In this document: positions 8,432-22,825 of the stretch, piece by piece
Position numbering within the stretch: the stretch's first letter is position 1
Layout: every line of letters starts with the position of its first letter
NCBI GenBank assembly: GCA_023333565.1
Contig: JAJKFH010000374.1
Coordinates: 5,766,001 to 5,830,000, forward strand
DNA from: Puffinus mauretanicus
Lineage: Eukaryota > Chordata > Aves > Procellariiformes > Procellariidae
Direction: 5' to 3'
DNA length: 64,000 bases
Notes under the pieces: model-generated
What the model saw: only the letters and a program-made list of their open reading frames with translations
The model's database searches: none
What the model was told of the DNA's origin: nothing
Program-made: the position numbers and the translations under genes

Positions 8432-11400
8432 AAATTAATGTTTATTAATTAGAACATTCTTTAAATTATTATTATTAAGATATTGTGCAAATGGTATCCT
8501 GGCCCAATCCTCAAGTTTCACTGTAGTTATGTCTGCTTGCAGTATTTGGCCAATGGTCCATTTCAGTCCTTTCATTGAAGAAGTCAAAGTCTGGGATTAT
8601 TTAATTCAAGGGCTAGCTGTGGCCTTTGATACATGACATATAGATCCAACAGGTTAAAACTGTTCTGCTCTCCTTAGCATGGAATTTGGGGAAGAAAAGG
8701 AGAAGGTGGGTAAAGGAAAGGTTAATGGGAAAAGGGACCTGATTTTTTCAGGTTGTGTCTGGCCATTGTACAGCTAGTGCTGGTGCCAGGCAAAACTGTT
8801 GATGGTAAACAGGGAAGTAAAAAACAGATCAGGTCAGACTGTACAACTGGTGTTAATAAAGTTTACACCATGCACAGCTCACTATAGCTGCAAGCACATT
8901 GAGGTTCCTCACTGAAACATGTTAAAAGTTCATCCATCCAGTCAGACAGGCATGTGCACAACTTTCTTCTGGTGAGCAATCCCACAGAAGGGGATGGGAC
9001 AACTCTGGTGCTTGTGTTTGTGCATCTGCTCTAGTGCTTTGATAGTTTGAAGATAAAGTATGAAACACTTTTACAGGATCCAATGTGAATTAGGGAAGCA
9101 ATGCCAGGGCAGTGAAAGACTGATGAAAGTAACAGGAAGAAACATGTTGAAATAAAGAATATAAATTGTCTTGAGATACAATAAATTAGAATGGGGTGAG
9201 ATTCTACTTAGGCATGTGTAAAAGAAGCCATTCAAAGCCAAATACATATCACCTGTACAGATAAAAAAAGAGATAACTGGCTTTATAGAAAATCAAATCT
9301 GATCTTGGGTTAAAAAGCAAAGCCTTTGTTGCTGCTATTAGCAACCTAATTCAATTAATTGATTTGATGAAGATTTCAGTCATGCACTAAGATTTAGGGG
9401 ATGGAGGTCACTACCCACCCAAGGATTATATTAGGTAGAGGCAACCATTTTTTACTTGTTCTCAAATAATTGGCCCTGTGATACAGGATAGAAAAGTCTC
9501 TATCAGTAGCCAACTGCTATAGGTCAGCTGAGGTTTCTGTCAGCGTTTTTCCTTCGTGTCATTGTTTCCTTAACTTTGTATTTCTGTAAAGTGTTTTTCT
9601 TATTTCATTCATTAACATATTCTTTGGCTTGTTTCCTCCTCGTGATCTTTATCCTATTGCTGTGTGTGAATGTGTGTGTGTATTTGCTGTGTTTGGTAAC
9701 ATTTTTGCTCCCTGCTGGGACACATAATTGTTACTTGGCAGATGAATGCTGGCATACAGAAATATTTCTCTGAACTTTTCAGGAGCCCAATTAGCATACG
9801 GCAGTGGTACAGGGGGTTCCACTCTAGCGAACTCCCTGAGCCACTCTTCACCCATGTGCAAATTTGCAGGGATCATGGCATAATTACAGTTTTGCATAAT
9901 TATAAATCATTTTTGTTTATGGAGGATTAATTCAAGAGATGCTATTACCATATGCAAGGGGTTACCTTTCTAATGGAAAGGAGACAAATGTTTATGAAGG
10001 TATGTTGTATGGGTTTGGTAAATATTTGCCAGAAGATGAATATGTATAATTCCCAATGTGCAGTGCAGAGAATATTCAGAGATACTAATCAGTCTTGGTG
10101 ACGGGATGGGACTAATGACATTTCACTTGCTATGAGCTGTAAAGACAAAACCCATTCTCAGAAGGACCTGCTGCTGAAAATACAGAGAATATCTAAAAAG
10201 CATGAGTAGTGGAGCAAAGTGGCACAGCTCCATTAGTTGATTGTATCTTGGTAAGCTTCCCTTTTAACCTGTATGATTTGGAGAGCAATCCTTTCCTCTT
10301 GCATTTTAGTTACATAGTTTGTGCTGTAATTAATAGTCAGATGGGATATGGGGCCTGATTCTTTTCTCTTACACTATTGTTAAATCAAGAATTGAAATCA
10401 ATGCACTGTAGTCTGACTGTTTTCATCTGTGCTGATGGAAGTCTGTAAAAGACCTTACTTTTTTATGATGTCAGTAGCTCTGCAATGAGCTAAATATTGA
10501 ATTAATATTTATCTTGTTCTCTGCATCTTAAGCTGGTTCATCTTGATACACTGTCAATCACTTCATTCAGCCTCTACAGTATTTTTTCTGCCTTCCTAAG
10601 GAAACAGAGTTTAAGATACCACAAGGAAGGAATGTATTTCTGTATTTGTACGAATGACTCTCAGCCTCACACAGGTAAATCTGGAACCTCTTAGTCTGTT
10701 TCAATTTGGTCAGACACAGGGCTGTCAATCCCAGAATACTGGTTTCCTATACCTCTCATAAAAAGGTGCATGTAGAGAGGGAAGAGAGTTCTTAATGCTT
10801 CCAGTAAGACAAAAGCTTCAGCATGACCTCAGTCTTTATTGGACAATAGAGAATCAGTGCAGGGAAAGAGAACAAAATACAGTAAATACCTCAACTGTTG
10901 GATAAACACTGGTCAGAGTTCAGTGCATGGTCATTTTCCCCCTTTATGGATTTTTTGGGCGTATGATAAGGTGAATGCTGGAACATTTTCCACAGTAAGA
11001 TCATGTTTCTCTCACATGTATTCTGTAATATCTGGTAACAACTTTGTTCATAGTGCAGTTTTGGTACAGTTGGTGAACCACATGACCAAGCCCTTAGGAA
11101 AGCAGGCTTCAAGTTCCCGTGGGGTAATACACTGTGCACAGAGGCAAGAATTGGACATCTTTCATTGTATGCATACACAGAGCCTTATTCAAGGCCAGTC
11201 ATCCGTAGTGATCTAATTGTTAATATATTCTGGCTACTGTCTGGTCACTAAGAGATGTCATGATAGTAAATAGGTTTTCTTAGGCAGTTCTTATGTTTTG
11301 ACTCTCTAAACCAAATCTTGTATCATCACGTCAGTGTAGATATATAGACAAGTAGGTATAGATCACACAAAATCTTTTTTTAAAGACACAATAATCTCTC

Positions 11401-13367
11401 AGGTAAAAAAGAATTATTATCTGTCTTCATGCAGTTTGGCCAAATAGAAGATTAAGATACATATGGAAGTCAACATTAATGCTAGATCTCTCAGTGAAGA
11501 TCTTGAAAGTAGAAATTATTAGAATTGAAAATCCGCATGAAATATTTGCTGTTGGACATTTTTCAGAACCAAAATATTTTGTAAGTTCATTGTAGATTTC
11601 CCAAGCTACTCCTTTCAGGAAAAAAGAGCGCTTTTTTTCATAGCATTTGCTAATTGAAACATTTTGGTGTTTTTAAACTCAAACTGACTTTGTTTCAAAA
11701 TGTTCTTCAGTTCTCTTAAAAGAAACTTGAGCAAGGCTGTGTATAAAACAAACTCTTTCTGTGGTTTGACATAAACTGTTTTTGATATTTTGACCTGTTC
11801 AATATTTTGAAAACCAACTTGCCCCTAAACATAATTTTCTTTCTTATTTCCCAGAATGCCTGATTAACTGAAAAATCAGTCCATGTGACTGTGGGATTAA
11901 CTCAATAAGACCTGGCAGACAGAGGAAAAATGTGGGAGGAACTGTGATTTACTAGCTCTGTGTTTTGCTTCTTTGCTGCCTGGTGTCAGTGAATAGATGA
12001 TGTACCAAGACATGCTCAGACTTCTTTAACAGACTGTAACATCTTGGAATAATATAGATGCCATCTATACTACATTCTCCTGGTTGGATTGTTATGGTCT
12101 GGTCACTCCTTTTTTTTGTTTGGTTTTTGACCTTTTCAAATAAACCATGTCATATCCTGGTGATTTTGCTGGAGACTTGAGGTCTGTAGAGGCTTTAATC
12201 AACTTTGCCGGTTCCAGCATACAGATAGAGAACGACTGAGAAAGTCAGTGACCTTATCCAAGCTCTGCAGGTGAAACACGGGAGAAAAAGATCCCATCTA
12301 CCCTGATGTCTTTGACACATTCCACTGAACCAATCTTAATATAGGTGCACTGTCAGAAGTTTTAATTACCCACACAGTGAATGGTTTCAATAACCTCATA
12401 TAGAGAGCATTTCCTCCTTTCTCTCTTCCTGTGTATGATTAACTCTTAACTCTTTCAGAGATAGCGCCATTGGACAGAAGATATCAACCCAGAGAGGTTT
12501 TGAAGGTTAATTGCCAATTATAGATAAACTTTGTTAAAAGGAAGGAAAGAACAAAAATTGAAAATAGCAGTTTAGACAAAGCAATTTCTCTCTCCTTTGC
12601 ATCAAAGTATTTGTATTCTGAAACTTTTTTGACTGGAACAGAACAGTTTAACTTAAATTCAGGCAATCCTATGAAGTCATAAAGGCACACAGTAGTGCTG
12701 GGAGAAGCATTTGAGGTATTAAAAGAAAATGTCACAGGTCAAGAGGAGATGGTCTACTCTATGCTTTCTACATCCCTGCTGATTATCGTTTTCTGTGGCT
12801 GTGGTGAGAATTAAAATAATAATACATACTATTTGCAGTGAAGTTAGTGCCTGGCCATTTCCTTTAGCTGTCAGGAAAGAGTATGCTGACTGAGAGAATT
12901 TAAGACTGCAAGTCCTATGAAATGCATTAAAGCTGACCTGAGCTGTCATGTGTTACACAAAAAATGGATTGAGGTTTGTGAATATGAAAAGGTCATACAA
13001 AATGAAATCTTTTAATGCTTCTGATCATTTGACAGAGTCACTCAGTAAAGCTCTGTAAATGTTTCCTAGATGAAATTTTAAATATTCTCTAATATCTCTC
13101 AAGTACCAGTTAAGAGCGTAATGATTAATGATAGAAAAGACAGTTTGAACTTGTTGAAAGAGTAGAAAACAACCTCTATACCATTTTAAAGATATTAGTG
13201 TCTTCTAAGTCTACCAACCTGTCTAAGATCTTGGGTCTTCCTGACATCAAGACAGCCATGTTAAACATGACAATTACTTGAATGATATTACAAATAGGAA
13301 ATAGGAGCAAAGGAGTTATTAGATAAAGTATTTCCTTAAGTTTATTTCATTCTGTTTTAATGTAAGC
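8432..13367. other. Gene-free stretch
   Basis: No gene or recognisable mobile element is seen. The longest open frame (125 codons, plus strand, 10839-11216) resembles no family known to me and has no supporting context. A short TG-rich patch lies at 9659-9682. Confidence 0.55.
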
Positions 13368-13409
13368 GTTCCATATTTCCTTTCCATAGTTCCATATTTC
13401 CTCTGCATT
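13368..13409 (+). repeat. Imperfect 21-bp tandem duplication
   Basis: GTTCCATATTTCCT occurs at 13368-13381 and again at 13389-13402 with a 21-bp period. The second unit then diverges. Confidence 0.6.
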
Positions 13410-16400
13410 TTCCTATGCAGAGTTGTCTTATATAGCTTGAGAAGAAAAAAAAGATGAGCCAGTGTATGATTTTAGAAGATCCCAAGACATTTGTCTCAGT
13501 GGTAACAGGTCAACTCATAGGTTATCATATAGGTAGTTACACTTTGCATCCCTAATTGTTCCTTAGGTTTGAATTATATGATATTCTTCACTTACTCATT
13601 GACCTTGAAGCATTTTTAAGGGAAGCCTTCTGCTACCTGCAGAATTACCTGTATGGCTGCTTATAAGAGCAGCATTTAACTTTCTGCTTTACAAGTGGTT
13701 TATCATGGAAAAACATTATACCAGCAGCAGATGCTGAACATGTCAGGTTGGGAAGGGAAAGGAACAGATTGGTGCAGGTCTTCCACAGGTACACTAAAGT
13801 TTGGTTTTCAGATGTGCAAAGCAGACAGCTGTGAAACTGAGGCTGTGGGTGCCTCTGAACACAGTAACCCATCTATTTGCCATTCCTTGGGAGTTATGGA
13901 CAGAAAAACAAAACACTGAATCAAATGGTTGTATTTTGCTGACATTTTTTCCTCCTTGGAAGAAAAACTGCTCTGGACTTCCAGTGTATAATGTGACTAG
14001 GTTGTAAGACAGGTGAAGACTAAGAGTGGGTGGTGCCAACCTATGAATGAATCTACATCCTCGTGTATCATCCTGAATACCTGTGAGAAAGGTATAAACT
14101 ATATTTCCAACTCACTATGAAATGTCTTACTGAGTCCTCTAATTTTTATCTTTTTTTCTGACTGCCAGTGCACTGTGAAACCGACTGGAAAAGTGTGTGT
14201 CTTGCTTTCTTTTGTACTTTTTCTTAAAAAAAAAAAAAAATCACAAAAACCCTGGCAACCTGCCACTTTACAGTGAGTCTAAATGTTCCAGCCTGCTGGC
14301 TGTAGTGTTCTGGAGAGATTATTACTGACAACTCTGAACCGGAGTTTATAACTATGTTCTATTCTTAATGTAACAACAGGCTATAACTTTGAAGTAGAGT
14401 ACTTGGAAGGAGGGACGGAGGAAGTGTCTATTTACTTCCCTCAAGTTGCCTAATATCTCTGGCAAAAAAATAACTACGATTTTTATTCAGTGCTTTACAG
14501 GTGTTGCTTTTCTTTCGAAGGTTCTTAGAAGGATTAGTACAACTACACTGCTGATTGCATAAGTGCCAGTCTGATGCTAGAAATGGATTTTTTTTCCTAT
14601 TTATTCCTTTTTAAAATGATGAGTTATGCCTAAATTGCTTCTCCCTCAAGTCCAAAAATCTGCTTCCAACATCACTCCCCTTAAAAAAAATAAAACTTTG
14701 CTTTTCCCAGGACTCATTACACACGCAGTGGACAGTTGGTCTGTGGCTGGGTATCATCTGCTTTGGTGACACTGAGACAAGGGATTGCAAAGAGCATCCC
14801 AGAGTGAAAGCAGCAGAGGACTGTCCTGCCTCAACTGTCCTGCCACTGTGAAGGCTGCTTAAATAAAAATATCTTTTATTCATGGACTGCCTGTGGCACA
14901 TGAAGTTTCTGGGAGTCTAAATAGAAATTTAGAGCTGAACTGTCAGAAATACACCCCAAAATCAATAGTACTTGTCACATATTAAGTGACATATATTGTT
15001 GTGTACATCAAAAAAATGAGGTTCAAAACATATCAGGTACTTGTGAGAACACTTTTTACCTTGATCTTGGGTACTCATCCATAAAATGTAATGTGTTATG
15101 TTGACACTGTATATGGGTTTGAGCCCTTTGGATGATTCATAACTCATTTCTGTTTAAATTCTGGGAGCTCAAATATTAGGCTATTATTACCTTTGAGTTG
15201 ATGTTGTCATCTGGGAAAGTTCTGGAATATAAACCGAAGGCAGACCTGCTCAATTTTGTGATTTGAACAGACAATGATATAAGTCACAGTTGAAAGGCAG
15301 TCTGAAAAGGCTGTTTCTGAGCCCTCACCTGGAGAATGCAGCAGAAGGGCAGGAATGCAGAGAAGAACAAATATTTTTCTCTTGCTATCAGCTGTGAGGA
15401 TTTCTTTCCCCAGCTCTGGTTTCAGACCACTGTTTGGTAGCTGGATCTGGGAACAGATAGAAGGAGAAGAACGTCATAATCAAACTGAGGTCATCATCAG
15501 ATAATGTAAATATGTGTCATCAACAGATCATTATACTGGTCAAGCCAAGGCCAGGATACAAGTCCAGGCTTCATGCAAAGTATGAACATACACAAAGACA
15601 CACTCTCATACTATCTTCCAGAGTTGCTGGAGATAAGCTAAAATGTCTGAAGTTTCTAGGGAGCGCTAGAAAGAAATCCATGAAGAGATTAAAAATTCTG
15701 TCATCAGAGCAGGGTGTTAATAGCACACTGTAAATAGAACTCAAGGCTGCACACTGATAAAATATATTTAGGAATAATAGCTCCGTTTGTGTCAAAAGAG
15801 GCAAATGTTTGCAAAAGAATAAACAGAATGTGAACCCTTGGAATAGGCTTGGTATATTGCATAGGCAAAACAGGAAAAAAATTAGTGCAAATTGCTTTAA
15901 TTCAGGGGCTCAATTATCAGAGGTATAAAATGATTATAACACTGCTTGCTTTTATTTTATTTGTCCAAGTTTAATATCAAAATACAGGTGGAAATAGGTA
16001 GATCTGCTACAGCAATTTGCTCTTGAATACTTAAATATTAATGAGAATATTTGTTTTGGTTTTATTAGAATAGTAGGTTGTCAGAATTAGCACTGCTGTT
16101 TCCCTGTAGTAAGATAGAGCTGTTTCATAATTTTTCATTTTACCTGTGAGAGGGAGACATCACGGGTAGTGTACAATCTGTAGAATACACATTGTTATTG
16201 CCTTGGCATATCAGTGTAGTCAATCTTCTGAGCAGGCTTTATGAACAATTACTTGGAATGAGTAGTAACGACTGGATGCAAGTATATCCTTCCCTAAGGA
16301 TGCAAGTAATTTCTTAGCTAGGTGTTCATGACCAACTGGATATGTAATGTAGCACTGATACTTCAGAAATTATTTGTATGTAAACCAGACTTTTCCTCAC

Positions 16401-19400
16401 TTAAAGCAAACTTAATATCAATATCCAGTAAAATCATCTGTCCCTCTCCCATCATTACTTAGTGTGTAATTTCACTAGGTGACAGTAGTTGTATTAAAGC
16501 AACTTTTTGATACTGAGTCCTGTTATAGTCTCCTGGTAGTTCCCAAATCTTCCTTTCTAATTCCTTTTTTCCGTTTAGCAGATTGATCTGTCTGAACAAA
16601 CACAAATCACATTTGTTTTGTTTTGCTCATTTTTTATTTATGAATTATTCACAAATGAATCTATTTTTTCTGTGCTTTTTAAATTCCTGAATATTCACTG
16701 AGATATTGCATTGATAGTTATTCATTAAATACGTGCTTCAGATAGTGACTATGTAAGCTATGCAATTTGTCACTTAAATTACATGGAATGTGCTTTTGCT
16801 TTCTTGTAAGATTAATTTAATATTTGAATAGATGAAAAAAAAATGTACTAAGGAATAAAATTTGACATTCCCAATTATTTGTATTTAACTGAATACCATT
16901 TGAAGGGCATGTAAAACACCTTATAAAGCTCTAGGTCCGCATAACTAATCTCAACAAATATTAATAAATTAATTAAAAAACCAAAACAAATCAAAACAAA
17001 AACCTCGGTGTGTCTGTTCTTAAAACAAAACCAAAAAAAGACCTAATATTTTTTCCTCTATCACTGCACTTAAGCTAAAGGTATGCATAGGGATACAAAC
17101 ACGGTTTGATTTCCAGAAAGTGAACCAAGTATTTGGATATAATTTAACAACTTGTCCTATCTCTGTAAATGAGTAAGAGTATACATCATTTTTCATATAC
17201 ATCTCATGGATGAGAAGGCCATAATAACAAAGTCACTGTCTCAGAAAAGAGTTCAGGAAACTTACAAAACTGCATTTTCCTCAGCTTTATTGTTACTGAC
17301 TATGATACATCCAAATCTGATAGGCGTTTTGTAGTTACACCATATGTTTTCTACTTAGAGACAAACAAAAAGGAGCTGGGAAAGACATTGATTTATTAAT
17401 GAAGGCAACTCAATGCTCATGCCCCCATTTTCAGCAATGGAGAAAAACATTGACAGACATAATGGTTTCTTAATAAGCATACTAGAGAAACACTGCTGAA
17501 CATAGAAGTTATCCCTTAACTGCAAGTGTCCATATACACGTGTCAGGTGTTAGATAAAGAAAGTTATCTGGTCATCTATATATTGACTTTCTGTCAAATG
17601 GGATAGTGTCTTAATGTACAATGTTAGCAAATCTGCTTTATTATTTATTTAGTTAGTTATTTTATAGCTGTTCATTTATAGTAAGATTTGATTACTTTCA
17701 TTAATAAAATATTTTTATTTAAAATGATCTTATTAAAACTCACTTTAAAAAAGTTGGAAACCTTGTCATCTGCATGAATTAAGCTAGAGCATGAAGCATT
17801 TACAATGGATAAGCAGTCTACATGAAATTTGTTTACCCTTTTGACTGTAATGGTTAAACAACAGTAGATATCTTACAGACTGGTTATTTCAGGAGAATAA
17901 AGTGATGATAGAGGCAGGGATATATCTGGTATCATCCTGTTTATTTTCAAAGAACATATAAAATACAGTTTTCGTAATCACAGAAGAAATAAACCTGCAG
18001 GATTCAGTTACTTTTCCCACAGCTGTAAACTTCTTTCCTGCTAGATGTCAGCCCAGACAAGTCCCATTCTTTGCTTTCTCTCACCTTTGTTTTTCTAGTC
18101 TCAGTCATTTTGCCTTTTTGGTTACCTGTCTTTCTCTCTTCTGTGTGCTACTGCTTGCAGTTATGTTTCTATGAAATAGTGCCCACTCCCTATATAAAGT
18201 ACCACTTCTGACCACTTTAAAACAGTGTTGACCAATGTAGAAAGCTGATTTACACAAAAGTTGGTTTTGGCCATCGTTTCCCCCAAAACTTTTAATTACT
18301 AATTTTCACTAGTTACTAATAATCACTAAATAATGAGTTGCTACCAGCTTCTCCAATGAAATTTTAAACAGCTTTGTCCATAATAGTATTTTCTTGGTGT
18401 TTTCCTTAAAAACTCATGAGGAAATGTTACTGATGTGATATCACATCCTAAAATTCCCCTCATAGTAATTTTTCATTGTGGAGATGATCCAGTTTCTCAG
18501 TTAAGATGAACCAATTTTGGCAACCACAAATAGCTAAAGTACTTCAAAATTAAACATTTCAACTTTCTTGTTTCTGTTTCAAAAATAGTGAAGGTGTTAA
18601 ATCCCAGAGGAACAAAATGTTCAATAAGCACAAAATCACCTGAAAGGAAATCATGTTGTGTTTCACATGAAATATTTTATTCAGTTTTTCATTTTTCTGC
18701 CTAAAATACCTTTTGCTTTAGACATCAAGATCGATTTTGTATAGTGAACATTTGAAAATTGAAATTGTATGGCGTAAAAACTTGAGACCTAAGAAGTTCC
18801 ATTAGATACCAAGTCTTGGTCTGAGCATTCTGGCAGCTATGAACTTGCAATTCTTTGAATTCAGTGTCAATTCCTTGTTGAAAATTTAGCAATGCTAAGC
18901 CATAAATGAAATGGAGCTTATTTCCAGAAATTATTTGAATCTTCTTCCACAAAAGTAACCTTTGATTCTTTCACTAAGTTTTGAAAGACAAACATAGGAG
19001 TTTGGGGAAAAAATCGCCTGCTGGTGAATTCTGCTTTCTTCCATTTTCATCTGGATTTAATATCCCTTGGCTGAATTCTACCTTAATAAAAGCTGCCTCA
19101 TAAGTAAGTGCAGAGACAGTCCTTTATTTGTTAGAGTTGTTCAGAAATATTTCTTCTCATTATAGAATATGTTGTCAAATAAATAGATAAATGTGATTGG
19201 ATATGTTTCCCATTGAGGACTTAGATTTTCAGCATAACTGCGAATAAAAAAAAAGCTTTATTCTGTATTAGAATTGCAATCTGAGTCCTTATGATCTCAA
19301 TTATTTCTATTTTCTTCGCTCAGTGGGGAGATTACATGTCCCAAGTTACCATGGAATGCATAATGGAACCGTGGCAATCAAGTTTACTTTTTTTTTATTT

Positions 19401-22400
19401 GACTTTTAATGTCCCAGAAAGATTTGTTAAGTACGGTGAGACAATAGAATATGTTTGCAGAGATGTGTTGAGATCTGTGATGGAGTTCCTAAATGTGCCG
19501 TGGTGCAATTCAGGATGGAGATGGACAGAAAAATCTCACTGGAAGACTGCCAGGATTGAATAACAAGTATGACCTTGATCTTTAAAACTCTTCTCCAGAT
19601 GAATGACAGAGTGCCTTTACAAAAGATGTGACCTGCTGCTCTCTCAAAGGAGAAGTACCACCTGAGATATTCTGTGGCACTGGCAGAATTATTTCCTCTG
19701 TTTGCTACACTGCACTCAATTCTAGACAGCAGCATAGTAGTTCACTTTCCCAAGTGTGAAACTTCACTGTTTCAAAAGTTCTTCCTCTAAAAGCAATCAT
19801 CACACACCAGTGCCATGTGTTAATTACAATGAAGAGTCTGAGCAGTTTAATTCTGTGGTGGCATAATTGTAAGTGTAATCAGAAACAGCAAGATACAGAA
19901 GATGCAGCTCTCACTCCCCCCCGCCTGTGACTTTTTTTTTTTTGATCCAAGTGTCTAGTCCAAAGCCACTGTAGTGGTTTCCTGCTTCATAAACCATTCT
20001 ACATTTGAACATAAATGACAGTAACTAAGCTAGTTCTGTGATGTTCAAACAGTTTGAACTCACAGTTTGAACAGTTTGCTCATTTATACTTTCAATTGTG
20101 GTTTTATACTTATTTTTACATAATTTTCTGCATAATTCACAATTAACCTTCAATAGCTTCCCCAATCCTTTACCTCTAGTGGAATAACTCATCTGAACTA
20201 TTAACAAAGAAAAGCTTTTGTCTTCTCATTTGCTGACTTGCTCATAATGCACCCAATATGTAGACTTCTGGCAGTTACTGATGAATAAGCATTAATAATG
20301 TAAAGCTCTAGAATGGAAAATGTCTCTGAACACACACATCCCCCTCCCCTATCTGCAACCAGAGATCCCACAGCTTTGATATCTGCATTTTGTGTTGGTT
20401 TGTCACAAACCCGAGTATGACAAGCCTCAGGGAGACATTTTCTGTTAGCTAATATTTAGCTGTTAAATGTAGTTGTTAAGTGATACTTTACTATAACACT
20501 ATGGAAGACTATTTGTAAAAGGTTTGTAGTAAAATATTTTTTATATGCACTCTAAACTTCTGGAGTATTTTTAGTGCTCTTGTTCTTAGCATTTAACCAC
20601 ACTGTGCAGACATTAATAACTCAAACTTCATTATGGTCTTACAGTAATACTTATTTTTTACTTATATGACAGGTGAAAAGACTGAAACAAAGATTTTTGG
20701 AGCTAGATTGACAAAGTCATGGCTCTATTGCCAATAGGGTGCAGTATCAGTGAAACTATTGCAATTGTACCTCAGCTTCCTCCCAGAAAGCTCCGGATAG
20801 AGCCTAGGTGCAAATTAACACATGCACTGCATGAACAGAAGAATAGGATACACCTGAGGGTTACCAGCCATTCTGGGCACTTAAGTCTGTAATTTAGATC
20901 CTCAAAACTCTTGCCTGGTGTTGGATGTGCTTAAAATTGCATCATGCTTACCTTTCCACAGGTAAAACTCACTTAGCACCCAAATGTCACTTCTGACCAT
21001 ACTTAGAGTTTGCCAAGCTTCTGCAGAGCCTGCAGCCAGGCAGCCACCCCCAGGGCAGCATTCCTATCTGACTAATAACTTCAAAGGGCGCTCAGGCTCA
21101 GTGATGGTATTTATACCTGATGATACTTAATTTTGAGTATAACTCTTCTGTATCACATTAACATTTATACTGCAGCTCTCCTTAAACTCCTTTTTCCCCA
21201 TGCAGTGTGCTCTTGACTTATCTTGTTTGACCATATATTTTTATTTTTTGCTAAATGCAATAAAAATTGAAAGAAAGATGTGACAGAAAAAGAGCACTTT
21301 CTAGCTCAATATAATTTGCTCCCATATTTTCAAGTCAGAGTTACTCCCTGTACTGGCAAAAACTATTTTGGAAATTTTTTTGTAGCTTGGAGCCCTTACA
21401 CTTGTTGAAGTTGCTATAGACATCATTGATGAAATGATGAAATGCTGTTTCAGCTGGGAGGTCTACACTACCAGTAGTGATTTTAGACTCATCACCAGTG
21501 TGATAGATATTCAGATGCCATCAGGCCAGGCCTGCAACACTGATAATTAGAAAGGTCAGCTTTTTACTTTTAAATTGTGTGAACCTGATCCAATAGCAAC
21601 AGGGAGGAACTGAATATTGAACCGTACACATTAATACGTTTAAGACTACGCACACACTGAATGCACCTGCATTTTTAGTACGTTTCTTTATATGTTTGAA
21701 GTTGTAAATCTATGTAATCATGTAAGATATTTATATTTCTCATATTAGCACAGTATCTGAATGCCTTAGTGTATTGATGTATTAATGAGTTAATCTTCCT
21801 CACACTCCTGGGAAGGAAGGTCATAGCTCTTTGCTGTTTTGGGGGAATAAAAGCAAGACTGAAATATTAAATATTTTCCTTAAGGTTAAACAGCAAATAT
21901 GTTGCAGGATACTTACTTCCTCTCCCATGTCCCATATTAATAATCTGATTGTCAGTCCGTCCTTATTTAATGTCCTTTTTCATGTTAAAAAAAAAGTTTT
22001 CATTTTGAATCACAGTAAAGCAGGGTCCACTTAAAGATGTTTTGTGTTATTATAAAAATAGATAAAATACCCTTTTGATCTTTTTAGCTTAAAAATAAAT
22101 CACTAACATGTTCATTAATTAATTGAATTTAGAAGCACTTGATCTGTGGGAGGAGGACTGCCTCTGAGAAAATTCCTTTGAGTATAAAGTTTTAAATAAT
22201 CCATGCAGCTTGGCCACAGTTGGCGTAAATGAAACAAAGGTACTTTGCAGGCATAAATTCAGTAAAGGAGTCTTATAATCAAGAAGTTTTAAATAGAACT
22301 TGAGATGATAAAAAAAAACAGCCCACAACCCAAAAAACCTCCTTAAAAAACCATTTTTATCAAGAACTAAAAAAAACCCCAAAACCTTTCTGAGTTGAGT

Positions 22401-22778
22401 TCTGAGTTCCCATCATAATGGCCCTTTAATAGCAATCTTTTGTTGGATGCTGGGCAGATTGCTAACTTCCTTCTGGGAATTGATTGAAATAGCACTGAAG
22501 CTAATCAGTAATCAGACTTCTCATCCTCTATTCAGGGCTTTCTTTTGGCTGTGTCAAGAGGGCTGTAGCACAGTGACCCTAAAACAGTCCTCTACAGATT
22601 GCATGCCTTTATAAACTGGCTATACTCTGAATGGAGTAGATTGAATTGTTGGAAGTAGCTCACATCATCTAGTCAGCCTCAAAAAGTCAATATCCTTGGT
22701 GTGCCTGGAAAATCTTGAATTGCCTATCACCTATCAGCTTTTAGGAGTAACCCTTTCAATGCAGCTCTACAACACCCT
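13410..22778. other. Gene-free AT-rich stretch
   Basis: No supportable gene is seen. It contains an A run at 14226-14239, an A/C-rich tail-like patch at 16975-17040, a small palindrome GTTCAAAC-A-GTTTGAAC at 20043-20059 with a further CAGTTTGAAC copy just after it, and a C7/T12 patch at 19916-19943. Open frames are short and unrecognised. Confidence 0.5.
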
Positions 22779-22825
22779 TTCTAAATAAAGCAGAGTGTGT
22801 GTTTCATGTTCTGCTTTATTTAGAA
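22779..22825. repeat. Perfect 16-bp inverted repeat with 15-nt loop
   Basis: The left arm TTCTAAATAAAGCAGA (22779-22794) and right arm TCTGCTTTATTTAGAA (22810-22825) are exact reverse complements, separated by 15 bases (22795-22809). Both arms hold AATAAA or its complement. A transcript from either strand could form a 16-bp stem. I do not recognise it as part of a known terminal-inverted-repeat transposon, and no target duplication is evident immediately outside the arms. Confidence 0.85.

Noticed and set aside
10839..11216. 125-codon open frame (plus)
   Set aside because: Overlaps an opposite-strand open frame of similar quality and shows no family resemblance.
12240..12300. Possible MIR fragment (CAGTGACCTTATCCAAGCTC)
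   Set aside because: Too short, and the block order does not continue on either side.
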